A stretch of 39,164 bases of DNA, taken from assembly GCA_964369685.1 (NCBI GenBank), contig CAYJFB010000020.1, positions 1 to 39,164 on the forward strand, given 5' to 3'. The translations under genes were made by a program, and so were the position numbers. Under the pieces are notes generated by a model. It was not told where the DNA came from, did not search any database, and saw only the letters and a list, made by a program, of their open reading frames with translations. Shown here piece after piece: positions 8,262 to 16,203 of the stretch; the first letter of the stretch is position 1; each line of letters starts with the position of its first letter. This DNA is from Avidesulfovibrio sp964369685. GTDB lineage: Bacteria > Desulfobacterota > Desulfovibrionia > Desulfovibrionales > Desulfovibrionaceae.

Positions 8262-8963
8262 ATGGCCGGTGGACTTCCAGAACCGTTATTGTTTTCCGAA
8301 GTGGTTCATCTGGATACGGTCATCATTGCTGGTGATCCTGTTCATTTTCGACATGTTTTTTATACGTGGATGGCTATGGTGATCCTTTTTGGTTTATCAT
8401 GGCTTGTACGACGTAAATTGACTCTCGTTCCGGGACGTTTACAAAATGTGTTTGAGACTGTTATTGACGGTCTTGAATCGTTTACGGTATCTACAATGGG
8501 TGATGACGGGCGTAAAGTCTTTCCCGTCTTGTGTGGTTTGTTTTTATTTATCATGGCGCAAAACTTACTGGGGCTGATTCCCGGTTGTGACGCGCCGACA
8601 GCCAACATAAATACCAATGTGGGTATGGCTCTTTTTGTTTTTGCCTACTACAATTACCAAGGGATAAAGCGTTGGGGGGCTCATTATATTGCCCATTTTA
8701 TGGGACCGATGTTGCCTTTGGCTCCCTTTATGATTGTTCTTGAGTTTATTTCACATTTGGCTCGTCCGCTTTCACTGACTCTACGTCTTTTTGGGAACAT
8801 CCGCGGCGAAGAAATTGTCTTGTTATTATTCTTCTTGCTGGCTCCCATTGTGGGTACGTTGCCGATTTTCTTTTTGTTTTTGCTTGCAAAAGTGCTTCAA
8901 GCCTTTATCTTTTATATGCTTGCCATGATCTATCTTAAAGGTGCCATGGAGCACGCTCACTAA
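8262..8963 (+). CDS. atpB: ATP synthase F0 subunit a
   Basis: 233-aa integral membrane stator subunit that forms the two ion half-channels next to the c-ring. The hallmark helix is SLTLRLFGNIRGEEIVLL, with the essential Arg in LRLFGN; the N-terminal part has NLLGLIPG, another family motif. The Shine-Dalgarno ACAAGGAGTGACCC precedes the ATG. Only F0 a and c plus accessory genes are here; b/b', delta and F1 subunits must lie elsewhere, an arrangement known in Desulfovibrio. Confidence 0.95.
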   Translation: MAGGLPEPLLFSEVVHLDTVIIAGDPVHFRHVFYTWMAMVILFGLSWLVRRKLTLVPGRLQNVFETVIDGLESFTVSTMGDDGRKVFPVLCGLFLFIMAQNLLGLIPGCDAPTANINTNVGMALFVFAYYNYQGIKRWGAHYIAHFMGPMLPLAPFMIVLEFISHLARPLSLTLRLFGNIRGEEIVLLLFFLLAPIVGTLPIFFLFLLAKVLQAFIFYMLAMIYLKGAMEHAH

Positions 8964-9075
8964 AAAAAATCAGCCTTAAAACAACCGTTAATCGTCATGC
9001 ACACGATTTCGGTAATAACTTTGGGGAAATGGTCTGATGACCGCAACTATAAATACTCGTGTAGAGGAGTTCTTC

Positions 9076-9411
9076 ATGCGTACACTGTTTTCCGCAATGA
9101 TGGCTTTTGTGGCTGTTTTGGGTTCTGCCGGTTTGGCTATGGCTGCTGAAAATGCTCCTGTTGTGCTTGACTCTGCCGGTCTTGGCCTTGCTGTTACAGG
9201 CGCTGCCATTGCTATGGCTCTTGCGGCTGTCGGTTGTGGACTTGGGCAAGGACTTGGCTTGAAATCAGCTTGTGAAGGCATTGCTCGCAACCCTGATGCC
9301 GGTCAAAAAATTCAGGTGACTTTGATCCTTGGTTTGGCTTTTATCGAATCGTTGGCTATTTATTCACTTGTTGTAAATCTGATTATCTTGTTTGCCAATC
9401 CTTTTGTATAA
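9076..9411 (+). CDS. atpE: ATP synthase F0 subunit c
   Basis: 111-aa proteolipid of the rotor ring. Two hairpin helices are preceded by a signal-like hydrophobic leader (residues 1-23, ending AMA). The polar loop is ARNPDA, and the ion-binding carboxylate is Glu91 in FIESLAIYSLV. Gln58 in GLGQGLGLK, Ser92 and Tyr96 occupy the positions of Gln32, Ser66 and Tyr70 of the Na+-binding Ilyobacter c subunit, while Thr67 is replaced by Leu93. Start at 9076 is supported by TAGAGGAG; an ATG at 9037 would add 13 residues without a good site. Confidence 0.95.
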   Translation: MRTLFSAMMAFVAVLGSAGLAMAAENAPVVLDSAGLGLAVTGAAIAMALAAVGCGLGQGLGLKSACEGIARNPDAGQKIQVTLILGLAFIESLAIYSLVVNLIILFANPFV

Positions 9412-9455
9412 GTCGAAGAGCTGTTAAACAGGCCTCGCTTGTCTGAAAGGATATT

Positions 9456-9503
9456 ACTGTGTTGTCATGTCAAACTGTTGCGTGACAACACAGTTTTTAT
9501 TTT
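9456..9503 (+). terminator. Rho-independent terminator after atpE
   Basis: A perfect 12-bp stem (9456-9467 with 9483-9494, 15-nt loop) is followed by TTTTATTTTT, closing the ATP-synthase run. Confidence 0.85.
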
Positions 9504-9640
9504 TGAGGATCTTGTTCTTTTTTATACTTGTTCTCTGTGACTTGACAAAAGTATTGAATGGTGCAAATTTTACTAAATTCTATATGGGATGGCTTTGTCT
9601 TTAAGCGATTGAGTCGAATTTTATTCTTTATTTTTAACGA

Positions 9641-10300
9641 ATGGTTTGCAACATGCTCTCACAAAAAAGTGAACGTATTCCACGCGCTACAATTCGCCGC
9701 TTGGCTGTGTATGTACAGGTTCTTGAAAATATGGCACTCAATGGCGTTGAGGTTATTTCTTCCGGACCTTTGGCAGAAGCGTGCGATGTTAACGCATCAC
9801 AAGTCCGTAAAGATTTGGCCTACTTTGGAGAATTTGGTGTCCGTGGCGTGGGTTATCATGTTTCAGCACTGATCGATGCCATTAAGGCTTCTTTGGGAGT
9901 GGATCGTGAGTGGAAGGCAGCGCTTGTCGGTGTGGGTAACCTTGGGCGCGCGTTGTTGCACTCAGGCGAATTCAAAGCCCGCGGACTGCACATGGTCGGA
10001 GCGTTTGATTGTGATCCTTTCAAAATAGGCGAACAAGTTTACGGGCTTGAAGTGACCTGTACAAGTAACCTCAAGCGCATTGCTCATGAACAACATATCG
10101 AAATGGGCATAATAACGACCCCGCCTGAACGCGCACAGCGAGCCGCCGATCATCTTGTTGATGCAGGAATTAAAGGTATTTTAAATTTTGCACCGGCTCG
10201 TATTGCTGTCCCTGATAATGTGCATGTCGAATATGTAGATTTTTTTGATTACATTTATGCGCTTGCCTTCAATATTTCAAGCGATGAACAGCATCGCTAA
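9641..10300 (+). CDS. rex: Redox-sensing transcriptional repressor Rex
   Basis: 219-aa regulator. The N-terminal winged helix is recognisable by IPRATIRRLAVYVQVLE and ASQVRKDLAYFGEFG (residues about 13-65, recognition helix VNASQVRKD). The C-terminal Rossmann domain has VGVGNLGRALL for NAD(H) binding. Rex senses NADH/NAD+ and represses respiratory and fermentative genes. It follows atpE as in Desulfovibrio. The start is uncertain: ATG 9641 and 9653 are both possible and neither has a good ribosome site. I found no clear Rex operator (TTGTGA-N6-TCACAA) in this window, so local targets are not evident. Confidence 0.95.
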   Translation: MVCNMLSQKSERIPRATIRRLAVYVQVLENMALNGVEVISSGPLAEACDVNASQVRKDLAYFGEFGVRGVGYHVSALIDAIKASLGVDREWKAALVGVGNLGRALLHSGEFKARGLHMVGAFDCDPFKIGEQVYGLEVTCTSNLKRIAHEQHIEMGIITTPPERAQRAADHLVDAGIKGILNFAPARIAVPDNVHVEYVDFFDYIYALAFNISSDEQHR

Positions 10301-10460
10301 AATCATTTTTGTTTTTTTGGGGGGGGGGGGCGCCCCCCCCCCCCCCCCGGGGGGCGGGCGCGGGGTGTTAAATAAAACAGAAGAACCACAAGTTGGGAGG
10401 GGGGGGGGGGGGCGGGATTTGGTTTNNNNNNNNNNCTCCCCCAGACCCCCTTGTCGCCGC
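10301..10460. other. Assembly gap in a G/C homopolymer hairpin region
   Basis: Holds a 12-G run (10319-10330), a 16-C run (10333-10348), a long G run (about 10398-10412) and ten Ns (10426-10435). The right edge, CTCCCCCAGACCCCC followed by TTGTCGCCGCG, matches the right half of the recurring G/C hairpin element seen at 13259, 16057 and 27377. The homopolymers look like collapsed or low-quality sequence. No gene is supported here; frames across it are artefacts. Confidence 0.75.
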
Positions 10461-10532
10461 GTGATATGATGCAAAAAGCGGATGACGACATTGCTTCGCG
10501 CTGTTCGTCATCCGCTTTTTGCATCATATCAC
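10461..10532. repeat. Perfect 28-bp inverted repeat
   Basis: Arms 10461-10488 and 10505-10532 are exact reverse complements (28 bp) around a 16-nt loop. The repeat abuts the CCGCG tail of the G/C hairpin element. No T tract follows on either strand, so it is not a standard terminator. It lies between rex and the TRAP genes. Confidence 0.85.
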
Positions 10533-10672
10533 ACGGTGTCAATCGGCTCTGAGAGTCTTGGCTATTTCAAGCGTGTCGTTAGGCGTAATACAACATATCG
10601 CTAACCGAGCCCTCATTCTTCAGTAAGTTTTTCATATAATGAAAATGTTTTCGTTTTTTAAAAAGTAGAGCC

Positions 10673-10701
10673 TTGACAAAGATGTAGTCACATCGTAATA
10701 T
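10673..10701 (+). promoter_or_regulatory. Strong sigma-70 promoter with an internal palindrome upstream of dctM
   Basis: TTGACA (10673-10678), a 17-nt spacer, TAATAT (10696-10701), 111 nt upstream of dctM. The spacer holds the palindrome GATGT-AGTC-ACATC (10681-10694), placed where a repressor such as a GntR- or IclR-type regulator would block polymerase. The regulator itself is not in the window. Confidence 0.7.
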
Positions 10702-10812
10702 GTCAAAAATTTTTCCTTCTGAATTATTTTTTTGTTTGCTTTTCTAGCTTGAATGTAAGTTATTGCTGAAAATAAAAAACATTTTATTAAAGGTTGAGGA
10801 GGAGTAAGAGCT

Positions 10813-12096
10813 ATGACACAAGGTTTTATTGGGGTTTTTCTTTTTTTAATGGTTGCTGGGATTCCTATAGCTCTGGCTCTTGCTGCGGGTGGGATCAGTT
10901 ATTTTGTATTTGTCGATAAACTGTTTTTCTTACAGAATCTTTCACAAAAGCTGATTGGCGGTGTAAATCAATTTCCCTTGTTGGCTATTCCACTGTTTGT
11001 TTTAGCAGGGGAAATCATGAACCGCGGTGGAATCACTACACGTTTGATCAACTTGGCAAACGCCTCCTTCGGACACTGGCGTGGCGGTCTTGCGCAAGTA
11101 AATATCGCCTCCAACATCATGTTTGCAGGTTTGAGCGGTTCTGCCGTGGCGGGCGCTTCCGTACTCGGTTCGATTTTAATTCCTGCAATGGAAAAAGCAG
11201 GTTACACGCGTTCTTTCTCTGCAGCGGTGACCTCTGCGGCATGTATTATCGGTCCCATCATTCCGCCAAGCGTTATTTGTGTGCTGTATGCCTTCACCAT
11301 GCAAATTTCTGTTATTGGTTTATTTATTGGCTGTGTTATCCCGGGAGCTCTGCTTGGCGGTTTGCTCATGCTTGCCACACGCATCATTGCAACCCGTGCC
11401 AACTTCCCAGAACCTACTCCGAAAAAAGAATTTAAGGTCTGGTTTCAAACCTTCAAAGAAGCCTTTTTGCCTCTCTTGACACCCTTCATTATTTTGGGCG
11501 GTACCCTCGGTGGTGTTTTTACCGCCACTGAAGCGGCGGCTGCTGCTGTGGCGTATGCACTCTTTTTGAGCCTTTTTGTTCTGAAAACACTGAAGCTTCG
11601 TGAATTACCCATGGTTTTTCAACGCGCAACCTTGGCTTCCGCAACCATTTTGATCATTGTGGCAGGCGCTTTTGTATTTGCTTGGGCGGTCACCCTTTCT
11701 GGTTTGCCTGCTCATTTGGCAAACTTGGCTGTCAGCTTTACAGAGAATAAATATCTCTTGCTCCTGATTATCAACATTGCCCTTTTGATTGTCGGTATGT
11801 TCCTTGATGCAGGACCTGCAGTGTTGATTGTTGCACCTATCTTGGCTCCGACAGCCATGCAATACGGTGTCGATCCCACGCACTTTGCCATCATGGTTTG
11901 TGTCAACCTTTGTGTCGGTTTGACAACGCCTCCTATGGGCTTGGTACTTTTTGTCAGTTCTGCTGTTGCTAAAATTAATGTGACTTCCATGCTCAAAGAC
12001 ATGATTCCCTATTGGATTGTTCACATAGTGGTTATTGGATTGGTTACCTATATTCCCGAGCTGACATTGTGGTTGCCGAGTGTTTTTGGTTTTTAG
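10813..12096 (+). CDS. dctM: TRAP transporter large permease subunit (DctM)
   Basis: 427-aa membrane protein of the DctM family, the Na+-driven transport channel of a tripartite ATP-independent periplasmic transporter. Typical features: an N-terminal IGVFLFLMVAGIPIALAL helix, LLAIPLFVLAGEIMNRGG, FAGLSGSAVAGASVLG, IIGPIIPPSV and NLCVGLTTPPMGLVLF, with about 12 hydrophobic segments. Ribosome site GAGGAGG. The substrate is not readable from this subunit; TRAP systems carry carboxylates and sulfonates, and isethionate importers of this class are known in relatives. The gene order M-P-Q here is unusual (commonly P-Q-M). Confidence 0.94.
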   Translation: MTQGFIGVFLFLMVAGIPIALALAAGGISYFVFVDKLFFLQNLSQKLIGGVNQFPLLAIPLFVLAGEIMNRGGITTRLINLANASFGHWRGGLAQVNIASNIMFAGLSGSAVAGASVLGSILIPAMEKAGYTRSFSAAVTSAACIIGPIIPPSVICVLYAFTMQISVIGLFIGCVIPGALLGGLLMLATRIIATRANFPEPTPKKEFKVWFQTFKEAFLPLLTPFIILGGTLGGVFTATEAAAAAVAYALFLSLFVLKTLKLRELPMVFQRATLASATILIIVAGAFVFAWAVTLSGLPAHLANLAVSFTENKYLLLLIINIALLIVGMFLDAGPAVLIVAPILAPTAMQYGVDPTHFAIMVCVNLCVGLTTPPMGLVLFVSSAVAKINVTSMLKDMIPYWIVHIVVIGLVTYIPELTLWLPSVFGF

Positions 12097-12172
12097 TAAG
12101 GTTGTAAGCAAGCATTTCTCGCACGGTATATATATCTATAAATAACCTTTTTACTTTATTTGGAGACTTGTT

Positions 12173-13237
12173 ATGATGAAAGCGTTTTTCGCCTCTTTGC
12201 TCGCCGGTCTGTGTCTTATGGGCCCCGTGGCGGCAAGCACCCCCGCTTTGGCTGAAGCTGAATTTACCATGAAAATGGGACACGTTTCTCCGCCAAATAC
12301 AGAAACAGACGATCATTTGATGGGACTGTTCATCAAAGCCTATGTGGAAAGTCATTCACAAGGTCGTATCAAAGTTGAGCTCTATCCTGCAGGTCAGCTT
12401 GGTAACTTCCGTGAAATGCTTGAACAAGTTCAAAATAACACCCTTGAATGCACCACGACCACGGTTGGCGGTATCGCAAGCTTCATGCCTGAAATTCAAG
12501 TCACTGACTTGCCCTATACCTTGCGTGACGACGCTGTGGCTGCAGAACTCTCTCGTTCCCCTTTCTTTGATGAAATGCGTAAAGCAATCCTTGAGCGTAC
12601 AGGCAATATCTTGCTTGTTGCTGTTGGTAACACCGGCTCTTGGCGTAACTTTGCCACCACCAAAAAACAACTTAAAACCGCTAATGACCTTAAAGGTCTG
12701 AAATTGCGTACCATTGAATCCGATCTGCAAATGGAATTTGTGCGCCAACTCGGTGCAACACCGACAGCAGTGAGCATGAGTGAACTGTACACAGCGCTTT
12801 CCACAGGCGTTGTTGACGGTACCAAAAACTCCATCGGTGACTACGTGCCTACCGGTATGGCCGAACCGCTGAAGCACATCCTTTTGGACGGACACACCTA
12901 TATCTTTGGCTTCACTTGGCTCAGCAAAGAATGGTTGGAAAGCCTGCCTGCCGATCTGCAAACAGTCGTTCTTGACGCTTGCCGCTTGGGTACCGACGTA
13001 CAAACCAACTTCAACCTGCAATATCAATCCATTGCAACCGAAAAATGGGTAGAAATGGGTAACACCGTTTCTGTTCCTTCAAAAGAAGCTTTGGTTGAAT
13101 TCCACAAAGTGCGTGACGCCATGATTGATTGGTATGTGGCACAATTCGGACGTGAATGGTTGGATAAATGGCAAGCTTCCATAAAAGCTTCTGAAAAAAT
13201 CGTTGACGATCGTAATGCTGCTTTAATGGGCAAATAA
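12173..13237 (+). CDS. dctP: TRAP transporter substrate-binding protein (DctP)
   Basis: 354-aa periplasmic protein: signal peptide MMKAFFASLLAGLCLMGPVA with cleavage probably after ALA (about residue 27), then a DctP fold with MKMGHVSPPNTETD, ELYPAGQLGN, DLKGLKLRT and GVVDGTKNS (the last is the conserved helix around the substrate site). Arg in LKLRTIES corresponds to the conserved arginine that salt-bridges an acidic substrate, so the ligand is probably an organic acid or sulfonate. Ribosome site GGAGA. It lies 76 nt after dctM. Isethionate, another sulfonate and a hydroxy acid are all possible; the adjacent oxidoreductases suggest a hydroxylated ligand. Confidence 0.93.
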   Translation: MMKAFFASLLAGLCLMGPVAASTPALAEAEFTMKMGHVSPPNTETDDHLMGLFIKAYVESHSQGRIKVELYPAGQLGNFREMLEQVQNNTLECTTTTVGGIASFMPEIQVTDLPYTLRDDAVAAELSRSPFFDEMRKAILERTGNILLVAVGNTGSWRNFATTKKQLKTANDLKGLKLRTIESDLQMEFVRQLGATPTAVSMSELYTALSTGVVDGTKNSIGDYVPTGMAEPLKHILLDGHTYIFGFTWLSKEWLESLPADLQTVVLDACRLGTDVQTNFNLQYQSIATEKWVEMGNTVSVPSKEALVEFHKVRDAMIDWYVAQFGREWLDKWQASIKASEKIVDDRNAALMGK

Positions 13238-13258
13238 GATCTGAATAAGAATGCTTTT

Positions 13259-13325
13259 TTCTGGGGGGAGTTAAACTCTGAGAGGTAAGGCTTCCCCCAA
13301 TCCCCCTTGCTCCTGCGGCACATTT
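13259..13325 (+). repeat. G/C hairpin element inside the TRAP operon
   Basis: GGGGGGAG (13263-13270) pairs imperfectly with CTTCCCCC (13291-13298), then AATCCCCCTTG and CTGCGGCAC, followed by a second short hairpin (GCACA-TTT-TGTGC). It has the same architecture as elements at 10436, 16057 and 27377. It separates dctP from dctQ and may reduce read-through. Confidence 0.65.
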
Positions 13326-13371
13326 TGTGCTCCTTATTGACTCAGTTCTTTTGATTGCGAGGAAACATCTT

Positions 13372-13920
13372 ATGAATTTGCTTCAAACTGTATTTGGGAT
13401 TCTGAACCGTATCAATAGCGGTGTTGCACAGGCGTGTACGTGGTTGGGAACAATATTGTTGATGATACTCGCCAGTGTTGTTATTGTCGGTGTTTTTGCT
13501 CGTTTTGTCTTGAATATGCCTTTTGGTTGGAGTGAAGAGTTACCCAAGTATTGTATGGTATGGATCACGTTTGTCGGTGCACCTGCGGTTATGTATCATG
13601 CTTCGCATGTTGCTGTTGACGGTTGGTACGGTGCCGTTCCCGAGCGTTTGCGTCATGCGTTGTATTTTTTGGGTTCGTTGGTTTGCTGTGTCATTTTGGC
13701 TATTTTTGTTTCTTACGGCTGGGATTCGGCTCTTCGTGCTCAAAATCAAAAAATTATTATTATGAATAAGTTGTCTATGTTTTGGGTTTATCTTTCTGTG
13801 CCTCTTGGCAGTGCTCTCTTTCTCTATGCATTCGCTTTACGCGCCTTGAAGTCTCTTATTTTATTTTTTGCTCCACAGCTTGATGCCATGTCTGCATTAC
13901 AATATAAGCACACCTCATAA
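13372..13920 (+). CDS. dctQ: TRAP transporter small permease subunit (DctQ)
   Basis: 182-aa membrane protein with four predicted helices, as expected for DctQ, which bridges the binding protein and the large permease. The family signature FGWSEELPKYCMVWITFVGA is present around residues 48-67, followed by HVAVDGW. Start chosen at 13372, after GCGAGGA; a longer frame from 13327 runs into the preceding hairpin element. It is the third gene of the dctM-dctP-dctQ set. Confidence 0.9.
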   Translation: MNLLQTVFGILNRINSGVAQACTWLGTILLMILASVVIVGVFARFVLNMPFGWSEELPKYCMVWITFVGAPAVMYHASHVAVDGWYGAVPERLRHALYFLGSLVCCVILAIFVSYGWDSALRAQNQKIIIMNKLSMFWVYLSVPLGSALFLYAFALRALKSLILFFAPQLDAMSALQYKHTS

Positions 13921-13967
13921 AATTTTTTAAAGAAATAATAAACAACATTCTTCAGTATATTTGAAAT

Positions 13968-14029
13968 CACAGTGTAAACGGAAATACAAGTCATTTTTTA
14001 TTTGACAAAGCTTTCTTGTTTATACTGTG
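13968..14029 (+). promoter_or_regulatory. Paired inverted half-sites and promoter-like elements upstream of the GMC gene
   Basis: CACAGTGTAAAC (13968-13979) and GTTTATACTGTG (14018-14029) are inverted repeats matching at 11 of 12 positions, 38 nt apart. The right copy contains TATACT, a good -10 element; TTGACA lies at 14002-14007 but only 13 nt away, too close for a standard promoter. The 288-nt space before the GMC gene is otherwise AT-rich with nothing recognisable. Confidence 0.4.
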
Positions 14030-14208
14030 AATCAAGATTTTGTTTCTTTTTTATTCTACTAGAGAACTTGCTAATAGACCTAATATAAATATAAAAATTA
14101 GATTTATGAAAAGAGAATGAATTAAATGTTTTTATTAAGAATATATCATAGATGATTATTTTGGAAAACCATTTTTAATGGCTGTCTACAGCTTATTTTG
14201 GAGCAAAA

Positions 14209-15792
14209 ATGTTTGATTACATTGTGATCGGTGCAGGCACATCCGGTTGTATAGTTGCTGCTCGTTTGGCTGAGAAAATGAATAATAGGGTTTTACTGAT
14301 TGAAGCCGGAAAAAAAAGTTACAACCCGTGGCTACACATTCCTGTCGGTTATTATAAGAACGTGTATAATCCCGATTTGACATGGCAGTATGTGACTGAA
14401 CCCGATCCGAACTTGAACGGCCGCCGTATCAATTGGCCTCGCGGACGTGTACTTGGTGGCAGTAGTGCCGTAAACGGTTTAATCCATGTTCGCGGTCAAG
14501 CAGAAGATTATGATTTGTGGGCTGAACTTGGTAACACGGGTTGGGGTTTTGAAGATTTGATGCCGTACTTTAAAAAGTTGGAAGATCAAGAACGCGGCCC
14601 CAGCGAATACCACGGTGAAAACGGCCCTGTCGGCATCAGCGATATGCGTGATCCTCGCGCTATTTGTCATGCTTTTGTGACGGCTGGAAAAGAAATAGGT
14701 GTTCCTTATACTGAAGATTTCAATGGTAAAGTTCAAGAAGGCGTGGGGATGTATCAGCTAACCGTCAAGAACGGTCTGCGCACCAGTTCCGCCGATTACT
14801 TAAAGACCAAGCGCACAAACTTGGAAGTTCGTACAGAGTGCATGGTTGAAAAGCTGATCACCTCAGGTAAACAAGTGACAGGCGTACGGTATCGTGACGC
14901 ACAGGGTCAAGTTCAAGAAGTGAGTGCCCGTCGTGAGGTCATTTTGTGCGCCGGTGCTGTCGGTTCGCCGCACATCATGCAACTTTCGGGTATTGGTGCG
15001 GGAAGTCTTCTTCAAGAGGCAGGTGTTGAGGTTGTCCATGATCTGCCCGGTGTCGGTGAAAACTTATTGGATCACTTTCAAGTTCGCACCGTGCATAAGT
15101 GCAATCGTCCCATTACCATCAATGAATTGAACAGAAGCTGGTGGCTCAAATTTAAAGCAGGATTGCAATATGTCACCAGTCTCAGAGGCCCGTTAACCAT
15201 CGGCGCGGGTCAAGCCGTCGCCTTTATGAAATCCTCAGATGCCGAACCCATTCCCGATATGGAAATTATTTTTATGGGTTTCAGTACTGACGGTCCCGGT
15301 AAAATGCCGCACCCGTTCCCGGGGTTCACTATTTTGGGTTATCAACTGCGTCCTGAAAGCAAAGGGTATGTGCGTTTGAAAAATCCGAATCCTCATGAAC
15401 ATCCCGCGATTTTTGGCAACTATCTTGCTGAAGAAGTTGACCGCCGTGTGACTGTTGAAGTCTTTAAAGCTTGCCGTCGTTTTGCTCAAGCGCCTGCGTT
15501 GAAACAGTATATCATTGAAGAATATTTGCCCGGATCTTCTGTTGCAACAGAAGACGATATGCTGGCTTACGCGCGTAATGCAGGGTCTACGGTGTTTCAC
15601 CCCACAAGCAGTTGCCGTATGGGGCATGACGACATGGCGGTCGTTGACGATCGCTTGCGTGTACACGGTATGAAAGGGTTGCGCGTTGTCGATGCCTCGA
15701 TCATGCCGACCATGCTCTCGGCAAACACCGCCGCAGGCTGCATGATGATCGGCGAAAAAGGCGCCGCCCTCATCCTTGAAGACAATATTTAA
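14209..15792 (+). CDS. GMC-family flavin alcohol dehydrogenase (choline dehydrogenase-like)
   Basis: 527-aa FAD enzyme. The N-terminal dinucleotide fold has IGAGTSG (residues 7-13) and ribose-binding Glu32. GMC signature 1 is GRVLGGSSAVNG (79-90), and signature 2 includes GAVGSPHIMQLSGIG. The catalytic pair is His464 in VFHPTSSCRMGH and Asn506 in SANTAAG, the His/Asn arrangement of choline oxidase and dehydrogenase. No signal peptide. Such enzymes oxidise primary or secondary alcohols with electrons passed to quinone or cytochrome; IseJ, an aerobic isethionate dehydrogenase, belongs here. The adjacent TRAP genes and SDR suggest oxidation of an imported hydroxylated compound. The substrate is unknown. 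TTTTGGAGC precedes the ATG. Confidence 0.9.
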   Translation: MFDYIVIGAGTSGCIVAARLAEKMNNRVLLIEAGKKSYNPWLHIPVGYYKNVYNPDLTWQYVTEPDPNLNGRRINWPRGRVLGGSSAVNGLIHVRGQAEDYDLWAELGNTGWGFEDLMPYFKKLEDQERGPSEYHGENGPVGISDMRDPRAICHAFVTAGKEIGVPYTEDFNGKVQEGVGMYQLTVKNGLRTSSADYLKTKRTNLEVRTECMVEKLITSGKQVTGVRYRDAQGQVQEVSARREVILCAGAVGSPHIMQLSGIGAGSLLQEAGVEVVHDLPGVGENLLDHFQVRTVHKCNRPITINELNRSWWLKFKAGLQYVTSLRGPLTIGAGQAVAFMKSSDAEPIPDMEIIFMGFSTDGPGKMPHPFPGFTILGYQLRPESKGYVRLKNPNPHEHPAIFGNYLAEEVDRRVTVEVFKACRRFAQAPALKQYIIEEYLPGSSVATEDDMLAYARNAGSTVFHPTSSCRMGHDDMAVVDDRLRVHGMKGLRVVDASIMPTMLSANTAAGCMMIGEKGAALILEDNI

Positions 15793-16146
15793 TTTTTAGT
15801 TTTTTTTCTTTTTTTGGAAAAAGTCTCCCTAAGCAGCTTGAGACGCGGGGGCAAAACCGGGGGTTTATAGCCAAAACCGGGAAACCGGCGCGGTGGGGGC
15901 GCGGGACAAACGGGGGTTTGGGGGGTTTTTTAACCCCCAAAAAAAANNNNNNNNNNTTTTTTTTTTTTTTTTTTTTTTAAAATTGGCCCCTTATGCTTTT
16001 TCTTCGGGGGCTAATTGGTTTTTTTTAAAGGCAAATTTTTTAAACCTTTGGTTTTTCCGCCGCGGAAACAAGGGGGTTTGGGGGGAATTATTCCCCCCAA
16101 GAAAAATAAAAGTATTTGGAAATAACCCCTAGCAAAGTATAGTTCT
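15793..16146. other. Low-complexity region with assembly gap and degenerate G/C hairpin elements
   Basis: Homopolymer-rich sequence with ten Ns (15947-15956). Two minus-oriented copies of the G/C hairpin element flank it: a poor one at about 15897-15940 and a clean one at 16057-16106, where TTGGGGGGAAT pairs with ATTCCCCCCAA, next to CAAGGGGG and CCGCGG. The sequence between looks like merged or erroneous reads. No gene is supported; the promoter of the downstream SDR gene may be distorted. Confidence 0.7.
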
Positions 16147-16203
16147 TTGTTGTTGATAGTTTTACATGAAAAATACAACCAAAAAAATCATCTAGGAGAG
16201 ATC

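Noticed and set aside
9541..10300. Rex operators near rex, atp or BMC genes
   Set aside because: I looked for TTGTGA-N6-TCACAA-like sites in the intergenic regions and found none convincing.
10245..10542. Open frames over the first gap, both strands
   Set aside because: Composed of G/C homopolymer codons and Ns; no ribosome site or homology pattern.
15893..16132. Open frame across the N gap
   Set aside because: It reads through homopolymers and Ns with no sensible protein pattern; an assembly artefact.
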